DNA of 64,000 nucleotides from Micromonospora sp. CB01531 (lineage in GTDB: Bacteria > Actinomycetota > Actinomycetes > Mycobacteriales > Micromonosporaceae). Below, piece by piece: positions 37,505 through 45,848 of this stretch; the first letter of the stretch is position 1, and each line of letters starts with the position of its first letter. A model generated the notes under the pieces. The model was not told the origin of the DNA and made no database searches. It was given only the letters and a program-made list of their open reading frames with translations. Both the position numbers and the translations under genes were made by a program. The stretch spans positions 62,001 through 126,000 of the forward strand of contig NZ_LWLS01000083.1 of NCBI RefSeq assembly GCF_001905095.1, read 5' to 3'.

Positions 37505-38638
37505 TCAGCGGGACACGCGGATCGGCATGATGAGGTACCGATACCCCGGGATGACCTCGCCATCCTCACCTGCGGGAGAGATGACCGCAGGCTTGAAGGC
37601 GTCGACGAACGAAAGCAGGGCGTACTGGGCGCCGAGGTTGGCCAGGCCGTCGATCAGGTACTGCGGGTTGAAGCCGATGGTGAGCGGGTCGCCGGTGAAG
37701 GTGGCCTCCATGGCCTCGCTGGCCCGGGCCTCCTCGGTGCCGCCGGCCTCCACGACCAGGCCGTCGGCGCTGAAGCTCAGCAGCACCGGCGTGGTCCGCT
37801 CGGCGACCAGCGCGACCCGCTTGACCACCTCGATCAGCGTGCTGACCGGCACCCGGGCCTCGGCGTTGTGGCTGGCCGGGAAGAGCGAGCGGACCGGCGG
37901 GTAGTTGGCCCCGTCGAGCAGCCGGCTGGTGGTCCGGCGGGTGCCACCGGAGAAGCCGATCATGCCCTCGCCCGCGCCGCCCTGGGACAGCGCCATGGTC
38001 ACCTGGCCGCCGAGCGGGCCGAGGGCCTTCGCGGTGTCGTTCAGGGTCCGGGCGGGCACCAGCGCGTTGAAGCTCACCTCGGGGTCGTCCGGGTTCCACT
38101 CCATCTCGCGCAGCGCGAGGCGGTAGCGGTCGGTGGCGAGCATCGCCAGGGTGCTACCGGAGAGCTCGATGCGTACGCCGGTCATCATCGGCAGCGTCTC
38201 GTCCCGGCCGGCGGCGACCGCCACCTGGGCCACCGCAGCGGCGAAGGCGGCGGCGTCGACCGTGCCGGCGCTCTCCGGCATCTCCGGCAGGGCCGGGTAG
38301 TCCTCGACCGGCATGGTCGGCAGGGTGAAGCGGGCGCTGCCGCAGACCAGCTCCAGGTGGGCGCCGACGGCGGCGATGTCCACCGGCTTGGCCGGCAAGG
38401 CCTTGGTGATCTCGGCAAGCAGGCGGCCGGAGACCAGCGCGGCGCCGTCGGCGTCACCCTGCACCTCGACGGTGACCTGGCTGGAGACCTCGTAGTCGAA
38501 CCCGGAGACCTGGAGATTGCCGTCGGTGACCCGGAGCATCACTCCGGCCAGCACCGGTACGGAGGGTCGGTTGGGCAGGCTCTTGGCGGTCCACGCGACC
38601 GCCTCGGCGAGCGCGTCGCGCTCCACTCGGAACTTCAT
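37505..38638 (-). CDS. dnaN: DNA polymerase III beta sliding clamp
   Basis: 377 residues from ATG 38638, preceded by GGAGG; a TTG at 38641 would add one residue. The ring-forming clamp gives processivity to the replicative polymerase. Three repeated domains are visible, starting FRVERDALAEAVAWTAKSLPNRPSVPVLAGV (landmark SLPNRPSVPVLAGV), DRYRLALREMEW and GEGMIGFSGG, with the C-terminal YLIMPIRVS that binds clamp partners nearby. It lies next to oriC, away from dnaA, as in other actinobacteria. Confidence 0.96.
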   Translation of the reverse strand: MKFRVERDALAEAVAWTAKSLPNRPSVPVLAGVMLRVTDGNLQVSGFDYEVSSQVTVEVQGDADGAALVSGRLLAEITKALPAKPVDIAAVGAHLELVCGSARFTLPTMPVEDYPALPEMPESAGTVDAAAFAAAVAQVAVAAGRDETLPMMTGVRIELSGSTLAMLATDRYRLALREMEWNPDDPEVSFNALVPARTLNDTAKALGPLGGQVTMALSQGGAGEGMIGFSGGTRRTTSRLLDGANYPPVRSLFPASHNAEARVPVSTLIEVVKRVALVAERTTPVLLSFSADGLVVEAGGTEEARASEAMEATFTGDPLTIGFNPQYLIDGLANLGAQYALLSFVDAFKPAVISPAGEDGEVIPGYRYLIMPIRVSR

Positions 38639-38827
38639 CAATGCCTCCGCGTCGACGTCAGCGACAACTCTCTCATGCCGACCGCTGCCACCCGTCCCGC
38701 CCGACCGGCGGGTACCCCTCGCACCTTAAGTCGCGCGGGCATCGGCTGTGCGCCCGACCCCGTGGATCCAGGTGCCGGGGCGACTGCCGACGGCAGCGCT
38801 CCGGCCCGATCCACAGGAAGTCCAACG

Positions 38828-39285
38828 GTGATGATTGGTTTTTGTTGTTTAGAAGAGATAACTCATCGTCTTCATCGCACCTGTGCAAACTGTGGAGAAC
38901 CGGCGTCCGCGCAGGTCAGACAGGTTATCCACCGGTGGTTTTGCTGTGGAGAACCAGGGGTACAAGCCGTGTTTTGGTCCACAGCCCGCGCCGGCCCCCA
39001 GGTTGTCCACGGTTGTCCACCGGTTGTCCACCGCTAATCCACGGGGTTTCTCCCCAGCGTTGTGGACGGGCCGGCCCGCGTCGATCGACGTCATCCCCAG
39101 AACCTTCAACAGGCCGCCCACAGGCCGACCGTCGGCCGTGGACAACCCGCCCGTCGTCCCCAGGCGTCCACAGCGTCGTCCCCAGGAGTTGTCCACAGTC
39201 TGTGGGTAACCGCGTCGAGGCGTAGCGTGGTTTTCCACGGTCTGTGGAACAGGGGGTGTGGACAACGGGGCAGCGCTGTGGACGA
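38828..39285. other. Chromosomal replication origin (oriC) region
   Basis: About 770 nt between dnaN and dnaA carries many DnaA-box-like 9-mers. On the + strand: TTATCCACC 38925, TTGTCCAC(G/C) at 39003, 39013 and 39024, TTGTCCACA 39189, TTTTCCACG 39231. In reverse: TGTGGAGAA 38891 and 38945, CGTGGACAA 39137, TGTGGGTAA 39201, TGTGGACAA 39257, TGTGGACGA 39277. An AT-rich stretch at about 38832-38872 (GATTGGTTTTTGTTGTTTAG) is the candidate unwinding element, near dnaN. dnaA ends in a strong hairpin on the other side. Confidence 0.88.
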
Positions 39286-39350
39286 ACACGACGTCGATCG
39301 TGGGCCCTCGACCGGGTGGAGGGTCAAGCTTTCGGCGTCCACGGCACGAA

Positions 39351-39380
39351 AGGGCCCGGCCGGAAGTCCGGCCGGGCCCT
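39351..39380 (-). terminator. dnaA terminator
   Basis: Perfect 14 bp stem (AGGGCCCGGCCGGA with TCCGGCCGGGCCCT) and a 2 nt loop just after the dnaA stop; it also separates dnaA transcription from oriC. Confidence 0.85.
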
Positions 39381-39409
39381 GCGACACCGTCTAGCGGCGG
39401 GCGAGAAAG

Positions 39410-41230
39410 TCAGGTGGTCTGCTTGATCCGGTTGGTCAGCTCGGCGATCTGGTTGTAGAGCGAGCGCCGCTCCGCCATCTGCTGGCGGATCTTCCGGTCG
39501 GCGTGCATGACCGTCGTGTGGTCCCGGCCGCCGAACGCCTGGCCGATCCGTGGCAGCGACAGGTCGGTCAGCTCGCGGCACAGGTACATGGCCACCTGGC
39601 GGGCGTTGACCAGCACCCGGGAGCGGGAGTGACCGCGCAGGTCCTCCAGGCTCACCCCGAAGTAGTCGGCGGTGGAGACCATGATCTGGTCGGCGGTGAT
39701 CTCCGGGCCGGCGCCGTCCGGGATGAAGTCCCGCAGCACCTCCTCGGCGAGCGACAGCTCCACCGACGAGCGGGTGAGGCTGGCGAACGCGGTGACCCGG
39801 ATCAGCGCGCCCTCCAGTTCCCGGATCGAGTTCGACACCCGCGAGGCGATGAACTCCAGCACGTCCGGTGGCGCGTACAGGCGTTCCTGCGCTGCCTTCT
39901 TCTGCAGGATCGCGATCCGGGTCTCCAGATCCGGCGGCTGGATGTCGGCGAGCAGCCCCCACTCGAACCGGGTCCGCAGCCGGTCCTCCAGCGTCGCCAA
40001 CTGCTTCGGCGACCGGTCGGAGGTGATCACGATCTGCTTGTTGGCGTTGTGCAGGGTGTTGAAGGTGTGGAAGAACTCCTCCTGGGTCCGCTCCCGGTTC
40101 TCCAGGAACTGGATGTCGTCAATCAGGAGGATGTCCACGTCCCGGTAGCGGCGCTGGAACGCGCTGGTCTTGTCGTCGCGCAGCGAGTTGATGAAGTCGT
40201 TGGTGAACTCCTCGGTCGAGACGTACCGGACCGAGCGGGCGTTGCCCAGCGTCGTGGCGTAGTGCCCGATGGCGTGCAGCAGGTGGGTCTTGCCCAGCCC
40301 GGAGCTGCCGTAGATGAAAAGCGGGTTGTACGCCTTCGCCGGCGACTCGGCCACCGCGACGGAGGCCGCGTGCGCGAAGCGGTTCGAGGAGCCGATGACG
40401 AACGTCTCGAACATGTACTTCGGGTTGAGTCGGTTGCCGCCGGTCTCCCCGCCACCGGGCAGCCGCCGGTCGGCCTGGCCGCCGGGGCGGTGGTCCGGTC
40501 CACTCCGACCCGGCCCGCTGTCGGTGGCGCCGTCCCGGGGGAGTCCGCGCAGCGGCGTGTCGCCTGGGCCGGGGTGCTCCCGGTAGCGGGGCTCGTACCC
40601 GCCGGCGCCGGGAGCCGGGGGCTCGACTCGGGACCGCTCGTCGAAGCCGCGGCGCTCGGGGGCGCGCATCGGCTCGGTGAAGGCCGTGCTGAACAGGGTG
40701 TCCTGACCGTCCCGGCTGGCCGGGATCAGGTGCGGTCGGCCGCCGTCGGGCGTGCGCTGCCGCGGCGCCGGCTCCTCGATCGGCGGCTCGGCCGGCTCAT
40801 CGGCGTACGGCGGGGCTTCCGGCCGGCCCGGGTAGCCGAGCTCGGGGAAGCCGGGCGCCTCGACCGGCGGGCCGGGCTCGAGGCCGGCGAGCAGGTCCAG
40901 CGGGGCGTCGCGGTCCGCCGATTCGGGACCGGTGCGGTAGACGGTGCCGGCCGCGCGGCTGCCCGCCTCCTCGGCGACCCGCACGGTGACGGCCACCTGG
41001 ATGGGCCGGCCGAGCCGCCGGCTGAGGGCCTCGGTGATCGCCGGGCGCAGTCGCGACTCGATCACGTCCCGGGTGAAGGCGTCCGGTACCGAGAGCAGGG
41101 CGGTGTCCTCGACGATCGCCCGCAGCCGGGTGAGCCGGAGGTACGCCCGTTGCTGCGCGGAGATGATCTCGTCGGCGAGCTCCTCGGTCGTCGCCGTCCA
41201 CACCGCGGCAAGGTCGGTCGCTCCGGTCAC
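39410..41230 (-). CDS. dnaA: Chromosomal replication initiator DnaA
   Basis: 606 residues from GTG 41230 (VTGATDLAAVWTATTEELADEI); an ATG at 41278 is possible. Domain I is the first ~90 residues. Domain II is an unusually long Pro/Asp/Gly-rich linker of about 170 residues. Domain III has Walker A GSSGLGKTH and Walker B ILLIDDIQFL. Domain IV has the DnaA signature GGRDHTTVMHADRKI. DnaA melts oriC and loads the helicase. Two DnaA boxes upstream (41348-41367) suggest autoregulation. The gene is transcribed towards oriC, opposite to rpmH. Confidence 0.96.
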   Translation of the reverse strand: MTGATDLAAVWTATTEELADEIISAQQRAYLRLTRLRAIVEDTALLSVPDAFTRDVIESRLRPAITEALSRRLGRPIQVAVTVRVAEEAGSRAAGTVYRTGPESADRDAPLDLLAGLEPGPPVEAPGFPELGYPGRPEAPPYADEPAEPPIEEPAPRQRTPDGGRPHLIPASRDGQDTLFSTAFTEPMRAPERRGFDERSRVEPPAPGAGGYEPRYREHPGPGDTPLRGLPRDGATDSGPGRSGPDHRPGGQADRRLPGGGETGGNRLNPKYMFETFVIGSSNRFAHAASVAVAESPAKAYNPLFIYGSSGLGKTHLLHAIGHYATTLGNARSVRYVSTEEFTNDFINSLRDDKTSAFQRRYRDVDILLIDDIQFLENRERTQEEFFHTFNTLHNANKQIVITSDRSPKQLATLEDRLRTRFEWGLLADIQPPDLETRIAILQKKAAQERLYAPPDVLEFIASRVSNSIRELEGALIRVTAFASLTRSSVELSLAEEVLRDFIPDGAGPEITADQIMVSTADYFGVSLEDLRGHSRSRVLVNARQVAMYLCRELTDLSLPRIGQAFGGRDHTTVMHADRKIRQQMAERRSLYNQIAELTNRIKQTT

Positions 41231-41347
41231 CGTCGTGCCACCCCCTCGCCTCTGCTCCCGACCACCGCTGCTGTCCATCGGCAGTCCCGGCCCGCCACCG
41301 CGTACGCGCGGGCGCACGCCACGCCCACCCGGACGGCTGACCGGTCG

Positions 41348-41367
41348 TCATCCACAAGTTATCCACA
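41348..41367. promoter_or_regulatory. DnaA boxes upstream of dnaA
   Basis: TCATCCACA (41348-41356) and the perfect TTATCCACA (41359-41367) in the dnaA-rpmH spacer. The spacer 41231-41869 holds no other gene. The dnaA promoter itself is not clear. Confidence 0.7.
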
Positions 41368-41654
41368 GCCTGTGTGTACCGACCGATTGTGGCCGCCCAC
41401 CGGACGCGGGTCGGACCTGCCCCCCTGGTTCCCGGGAGGCGCTGAAGCGGGTTCACCGTGCCGAACGATTCACTACCTTGTCCGGTCTTGCCGATCAGCG
41501 ACAACCCGGAGCCCGACGCTGACCGCAATCGGGCACGCTAACAGCGGGGACCCCGCGCGTTCAACCGTCGACACCGTGGCAGCCTTGTCAACATCCGCGA
41601 AAACCGCCCCTTCGGTCGCGCTCCCAGGGCTGCCGGGGTGGGAGTGTGTGATGT

Positions 41655-41683
41655 TTGACGGTTATTGCCCCCCTGCGTAGGCT
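41655..41683 (+). promoter_or_regulatory. rpmH promoter
   Basis: TTGACG (41655-41660), 17 nt spacer, TAGGCT (41678-41683), an almost ideal principal-sigma promoter. A possible second -10, TAGGGT, is at 41710-41715. The leader to GTG 41870 is about 180 nt. Confidence 0.75.
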
Positions 41684-41869
41684 GGAGCGGCTGCTCTCTC
41701 GCCCTCTGCTAGGGTGATGGGTGCTTGCTGTCCGCGGTCGCTTCACGGTATCGCCGAGGTCCCGCGTCGCCGGGCAGCACCGATCGGAGGTCACCGGGAA
41801 GGTGGCCTGGACCACCACACGACCCCGGGCGATCCCCCGCGCGGGGCGTTCGACAACGGAGAGCCTGAC

Positions 41870-42007
41870 GTGAGCAAGCGCACCTACCAGCCGAACAACC
41901 GCCGGCGCGCGAAGACCCACGGCTTCCGGCTGCGCATGCGCACCCGTGCCGGCCGCGCCATCATCTCGACCCGTCGCGCCAAGGGCCGCGCCCGCCTGGC
42001 GGCCTGA
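41870..42007 (+). CDS. rpmH: Ribosomal protein L34
   Basis: 45 residues: MSKRTYQPNNRRRAKTHGF, then RMRTRAGRAIISTRRAKGR, all basic and typical of bL34. Start is GTG 41870 with GGAGAG upstream. It is a component of the 50S subunit. The gene heads the rpmH-rnpA-yidD-yidC-jag-rsmG run, divergent from dnaA. Its promoter (41655-41683) has near-consensus hexamers, consistent with high ribosomal protein expression. The next gene, rnpA, begins 34 nt after its stop. Length is normal for the family. Confidence 0.97.
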   Translation: MSKRTYQPNNRRRAKTHGFRLRMRTRAGRAIISTRRAKGRARLAA

Positions 42008-42041
42008 GGCCGACCGGTCCGGTCCGGGGACGTGGGCAGAG

Positions 42042-42455
42042 GTGCTGGCCGCCGCGCAGCGACTGCGGCGCAGTAGCGACTTCGCCGCAGCGGTCCGGGG
42101 TGGCCGACGCGTCGGCCGTGGTGCCGTCGTGGTGCACCTGACCCTCCCCGAGCAGACCGGACCCACCGCGACAACCTCGCCGGAGCCGGCGCGGGCCAGC
42201 GGTGCGGAGTCCACCGCACCGAGCCGCGCCGGCTTCGTCGTGTCCAAGGCGGTCGGTAACGCGGTGGTCCGCAACAAGGTCCGACGCCGGCTGCGGCACC
42301 TGGTCCGCGAGCGCCTGGCGGACCTGCCCGCCGGTGCCACGCTGGTGGTACGCGCCCTGCCCCAGGCCGCCGAGGTGTCGTACGCCCGGCTGGGGGTCGA
42401 CCTGGATGCCGCCGTCGCCGCCGCGCGTACCCCCCGGGGTCGGCGGGCCCGGTGA
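42042..42455 (+). CDS. rnpA: Ribonuclease P protein component
   Basis: 137 residues from GTG 42042 (MLAAAQRLRRSSDFAAAVRGGRR). It supports the RNA component in 5' tRNA maturation. The conserved RNR-type motif is KAVGNAVVRNKVRRRLRHLVRERL, cited by AVVRNKVRRRLRH. An acidic or Ser/Thr-rich insertion (PEQTGPTATTSPEPARASGAES) between the first strand and the RNR helix is longer than in many bacteria. The end overlaps the start of yidD (GTGA), so both are translated together. Confidence 0.93.
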   Translation: MLAAAQRLRRSSDFAAAVRGGRRVGRGAVVVHLTLPEQTGPTATTSPEPARASGAESTAPSRAGFVVSKAVGNAVVRNKVRRRLRHLVRERLADLPAGATLVVRALPQAAEVSYARLGVDLDAAVAAARTPRGRRAR

Positions 42456-42739
42456 GCGGCGGGAACGCCGCGCCGCGGCCGACGACTAGCGGTGCCCGCA
42501 TGCTGCTGGCGCCCATCATCGCGTACCGTCGGTGGATAAGTCCGGCACTGCCGGCCCGCTGCCGGTTCTACCCGTCGTGCAGTGCCTACGCCGTCGAGGC
42601 GGTCTCCCGGCACGGCGCACTGCGGGGAGCCTGGTTGACGGTCCGGCGGCTGTCGCGCTGCCACCCCTTCCACCCTGGTGGACACGACCCGGTGCCGGAG
42701 CCGGGCGACCGCCGCCGTGCCGACGTGACTGGAGCCTGA
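42452..42739 (+). CDS. yidD: Membrane protein insertion efficiency factor YidD
   Basis: 95 residues, GTG 42452 inside the stop of rnpA. YidD helps the YidC insertase at the inner face of the membrane. The signature is full: LLAPIIAYRRWISPALPARCRFYPSCSAYAVEAV, quoted as RWISPALPARCRFYPSCSAYA, and then RCHPFHPGGHDPVP, with three conserved cysteines. A short N-terminal extension MSGGNAAPRPTTSGARM precedes. yidC starts right after its stop with no gap. Confidence 0.93.
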   Translation: MSGGNAAPRPTTSGARMLLAPIIAYRRWISPALPARCRFYPSCSAYAVEAVSRHGALRGAWLTVRRLSRCHPFHPGGHDPVPEPGDRRRADVTGA

Positions 42740-43714
42740 GTGTTTAGCCTCGACTGGGTCTACTACGCCATTTCGTGGATCCTGCTGACCTGGCACTCGG
42801 CCTGGGACGCCATCGTTCCGGCCGAGGCGGTGATCGGGACGAACTGGCCCTGGATCCTCGCCATCGTTTTCCTGGTGGTGACGGTCCGGGTGATTCTCTT
42901 CCCGGTCTTCGTCAAGCAGATCAAGTCGCAGCGGGCGATGCAGGCGCTCCAGCCCAGGGTTAAGGAGCTCCAGGAGAAGCACAAGGGTGACCGGGAGACG
43001 CTCCAGAAGGAGATGATGGAGCTCTACCGGAAGGAAAAGGCCAACCCGCTGATGGGCTGCCTTCCGATGTTCCTCCAGATTCCGGTCTTCCTCGGCCTCT
43101 TCCACGTGCTGCGGCGCCTCGACCCCAACAAGCAGGCCAAGACGCTCTACGGCTGGACGGTCGACCAGTTCGAGAGCGCCTCACACGCCAAGCTCTTCAC
43201 CGCCCCGATCTCCGGCAAGTTCGGCTCCACCCCGGCCGAGCTGGCCAGCCTTGGTGCGAACGGTCACACGGTGAAGCTGATCGCCGGCGTTCTGGTGCTG
43301 ATCATGATCGCCACCACGTACCTCACCAGCCGTCAGATGATCCTCAAGACCGGCTGGGCGGAGGACCCGCAGCAGCGGATGGTCCAGCGGCTGATGCTCT
43401 ACGGCATCCCGGTGTCGCTGCTGGTGTCCGGCGCGATCTTCCCGATCGGTGTGATCATCTACTGGGTCACCAACAACCTCTTCACCCTCGGCCAGCAGCA
43501 GTGGGTGCTGCGGAAGTTCCCCCCGCCGCCCACCGCGAAGACCGGCACCGCCGCGAAGGCCGGGGCCCAGCCGGCCAAGACCGGTGGCCTGCTCGGCCGC
43601 AAGGCCCAGCCGGCGGTGAAGGCCCCCGCGACCGCGCCCAAGGTGGCCGGCCCGAAGCCCGGCGCCAAGCCGGTCAACCCGAAGAAGAACCGCCCCGCCA
43701 AGCGGCAGGGCTGA
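42740..43714 (+). CDS. yidC: YidC membrane protein insertase (Oxa1 family)
   Basis: 324 residues starting with GTG. It inserts and folds membrane proteins, with or without SecYEG. The five-helix core is visible: VYYAISWILLTWHSAW, ILAIVFLVVTVRVILFPVF, NPLMGCLPMFLQIPVFLGLF, VKLIAGVLVLIMIAT and VSLLVSGAIFPIGVIIYWV. The Arg in TVRVILFPV matches the hydrophilic-groove arginine. The cytoplasmic coiled hairpin is KSQRAMQALQPRVKELQEKH. A Lys/Pro/Ala-rich C terminus follows, as in actinobacteria, perhaps binding ribosomes. A palindromic terminator follows. Confidence 0.95.
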   Translation: MFSLDWVYYAISWILLTWHSAWDAIVPAEAVIGTNWPWILAIVFLVVTVRVILFPVFVKQIKSQRAMQALQPRVKELQEKHKGDRETLQKEMMELYRKEKANPLMGCLPMFLQIPVFLGLFHVLRRLDPNKQAKTLYGWTVDQFESASHAKLFTAPISGKFGSTPAELASLGANGHTVKLIAGVLVLIMIATTYLTSRQMILKTGWAEDPQQRMVQRLMLYGIPVSLLVSGAIFPIGVIIYWVTNNLFTLGQQQWVLRKFPPPPTAKTGTAAKAGAQPAKTGGLLGRKAQPAVKAPATAPKVAGPKPGAKPVNPKKNRPAKRQG

Positions 43715-43720
43715 GCCTCC

Positions 43721-43750
43721 GGGCCGCCACCGGGATCCCGGTGGCGGCCC
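43721..43750. terminator. Perfect 30-base palindrome after yidC
   Basis: Arms GGGCCGCCACCGGGA and TCCCGGTGGCGGCCC without loop bases. It may terminate or attenuate transcription before jag. Confidence 0.8.
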
Positions 43751-43927
43751 GTGCCGGCCCCCGAGCTGCCACCGTACGGTCGGCGCCGGGCCGGAACCGC
43801 CGCGCGGAGCGCGGTCACGGGCGAAACTGGCCCGTACAGACGTGCCCGAGGGCATCGGCGAACCCCGCGCCGCCCCGGGAGACCAGCGGACCCGACGGTC
43901 CGGCCGAGCGAGTACGGAGATGAGACC

Positions 43928-44509
43928 GTGACCGACACCAGCATCCCCAGCGCCGAGCAGTCCCTGGACGAGGAGACCGTGCCCACCGAGGAGGCCGAGG
44001 AGACCGGGGCCGAGTCGGCGACCGCGGAGAAGAAGGCTCCGGCCGAGAGCGACCTGTTCCGGCAGAGCGAGATCGCGGCGGACTACGTCGAGGGTCTGCT
44101 CGACATCCTCGACTACGACGGCGACATCGACGAGCTGGTCTCCGGCGGCCGTCCGGTGGTCGAGGTGGTCGGCGGCCGCCTGCAGAACCTGATCGGTCAG
44201 CGCGGCGCCACCCTGGAGGCGCTCCAGGAGCTGGCCCGGCTGGCGGTGTTCCGGCAGACCGGTTCGCCCAGCCGCCTGCTGCTCGACGTCGGCGGCTACC
44301 GGGCCGCCCGGCGCAAGGAACTCGCCGCCGTCGCGAAGAACGCGGTGGAGAAGGTCAAGGAGTACGGCGAGCCGGTGCGCCTGGAGCCGATGTCCGCGTT
44401 CGAGCGCAAGTGTGTGCACGACGTGGTGAACGCGATGAGCGGCGTGGAGAGCGAGTCCGAGGGCGTCGAGCCGAACCGCCGCATTGTTGTCCGGCCGGCG
44501 GCGGACTGA
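43928..44509 (+). CDS. jag: Jag/KhpB RNA-binding protein
   Basis: 193 residues from GTG 43928. An acidic N-terminal stretch of about 45 residues (no Jag-N seen) precedes a KH domain at 60-125 (VEVVGGRLQNLIGQRGATLEALQELARLAVFRQTG in part: NLIGQRGATLEALQ) and an R3H domain at 130-190 (RKELAAVAKNAVEKVKEYGEPVRLEPMSAFERKCVHDVV in part: PMSAFERKCVHDVV). Jag/KhpB proteins bind RNA and affect cell division and envelope in Gram-positives. rsmG follows after five bases. Confidence 0.93.
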   Translation: MTDTSIPSAEQSLDEETVPTEEAEETGAESATAEKKAPAESDLFRQSEIAADYVEGLLDILDYDGDIDELVSGGRPVVEVVGGRLQNLIGQRGATLEALQELARLAVFRQTGSPSRLLLDVGGYRAARRKELAAVAKNAVEKVKEYGEPVRLEPMSAFERKCVHDVVNAMSGVESESEGVEPNRRIVVRPAAD

Positions 44510-44513
44510 CGGG

Positions 44514-45623
44514 GTGACCCACGACGAGACGACGGCGGGTGCCGTGGCCGGCCCGGGTGGTACGCCGCCCGGGCCGTCGCCTGTCCGGCCCGACCCGACG
44601 GTCGACCCGATCTTCTCCGACGACGATGCCGCCTCCCCGGCCCGACCGTCGTTCACCGGCGCGCCGTCGGCCGCGGACCCCACCTTCTCCGGTGGCGGAC
44701 CTGCGGACGAGCTTTCGATTCCGGTCGATTCCTCGGATGCGGTCACTCCGGCCTTCTCGACCGAACCGGTGGCGGAAGAGGAAACGGTCCCGGCGGCGCC
44801 GGTGGGTGCCGTCGAACCGGTGTTCGCCGAGCCGGCGACGCCTTCCCTTCCAAAGGGCGGTAACGGCGAGGGGACGCCGTCCCCGGGCACGGCGACGCTG
44901 CCGCCCGAGCTGGCGGCGGCCGCCCGGACCCTCTTCGGCGACCGACTCGACCTGGCTGCCGCGTACGCCGAACTGCTCGCGACGGACGGCGTGGTGCGCG
45001 GCCTGATCGGCCCCCGCGAGACGCCGCGGCTCTGGGAGCGGCACCTGCTCAACTGCGCGGCGATGGCGGAGCGGATTCCGGAGGGCGCGAGCCTGATCGA
45101 CGTCGGCTCCGGCGCCGGACTGCCCGGCCTGGTTCTGGCGATCGCCCGCCCCGACCTCACCGTCACGCTTGTCGAGCCACTCGCCCGACGGACCGCCTTC
45201 CTGGTCGAAGCGGTGCAGCAGCTCGGCCTGACCGCGTCGGTCCGGGTCTTCCGGGGCCGGGCGGAGGAGGCGGCGGCCGGGTCCCGGGACGTCGCCGCGC
45301 TCAGCGCGGACATCGTGACTGCGCGGGCGGTGGCCGCGCTGGACCGGCTCGCCGCGTGGTGCCTGCCGCTCACGGTGCCGGGCGGCCGGCTGGTGGCCCT
45401 CAAGGGGGCCTCCGCCGCCGAGGAGATCGCCGAGCACGCCGACGCGGTGGCCCGGCTCGGCGGTGGCGAGCCGGAGCTGCACAGGTGCGGTGTGGGCGTG
45501 ATCGACCCGCCGGCCACGGTGATCGAGGTGGTGCGGGAGCGGGTGGTCGGCCCGGTCCGCAAGAAGGGCCCCAAGCGGTCGCGCGGCGGCCGCCGCCATG
45601 GTGGGCGCGGCCGGGATCGCTGA
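44514..45623 (+). CDS. rsmG: 16S rRNA (guanine-N7) methyltransferase G with long N-terminal extension
   Basis: 369 residues from GTG 44514. The methyltransferase (GidB) domain occupies the C-terminal two thirds: LPPELAAAARTLFGDRLDLAAAYAELL, PRLWERHLLNCAAMAERIP, the SAM motif IDVGSGAGLPGLVLAIARP, and GGRLVALKG. It methylates G527 of 16S rRNA. The first ~130 residues are acidic, Pro/Ser/Ala-rich and likely disordered, where the family usually begins directly with the helices (about 210-240 residues). Downstream starts are possible, so the extension may not be translated. The C terminus is very basic (KKGPKRSRGGRRHGGRG). Streptomycin resistance arises when the gene is lost in many bacteria. Confidence 0.9.
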   Translation: MTHDETTAGAVAGPGGTPPGPSPVRPDPTVDPIFSDDDAASPARPSFTGAPSAADPTFSGGGPADELSIPVDSSDAVTPAFSTEPVAEEETVPAAPVGAVEPVFAEPATPSLPKGGNGEGTPSPGTATLPPELAAAARTLFGDRLDLAAAYAELLATDGVVRGLIGPRETPRLWERHLLNCAAMAERIPEGASLIDVGSGAGLPGLVLAIARPDLTVTLVEPLARRTAFLVEAVQQLGLTASVRVFRGRAEEAAAGSRDVAALSADIVTARAVAALDRLAAWCLPLTVPGGRLVALKGASAAEEIAEHADAVARLGGGEPELHRCGVGVIDPPATVIEVVRERVVGPVRKKGPKRSRGGRRHGGRGRDR

Positions 45624-45848
45624 CGCCGATTTTGCCGTTGCCGCGACGCGAGATGGCCGACCGATCCGAACCCGACGTGGACCGGCTGCGCCCGTCGGCC
45701 GTAGGCTGGCCGCGCGTCGATAATGTGGAACGGCGGTGCCGGGTGGCACCGAACCCGACGTTCCCGCCGGGCCGTAGGCCGCGCCGCGAGCGCGGGGGCC
45801 TGATTGACGGGGTGCGGACCGACCATCCGGAGCGGGCAGGGATGACAG

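Noticed and set aside
43181..45826. Very long minus-strand frame opposite yidC, jag and rsmG.
   Set aside because: Clear shadow of three well-supported genes.
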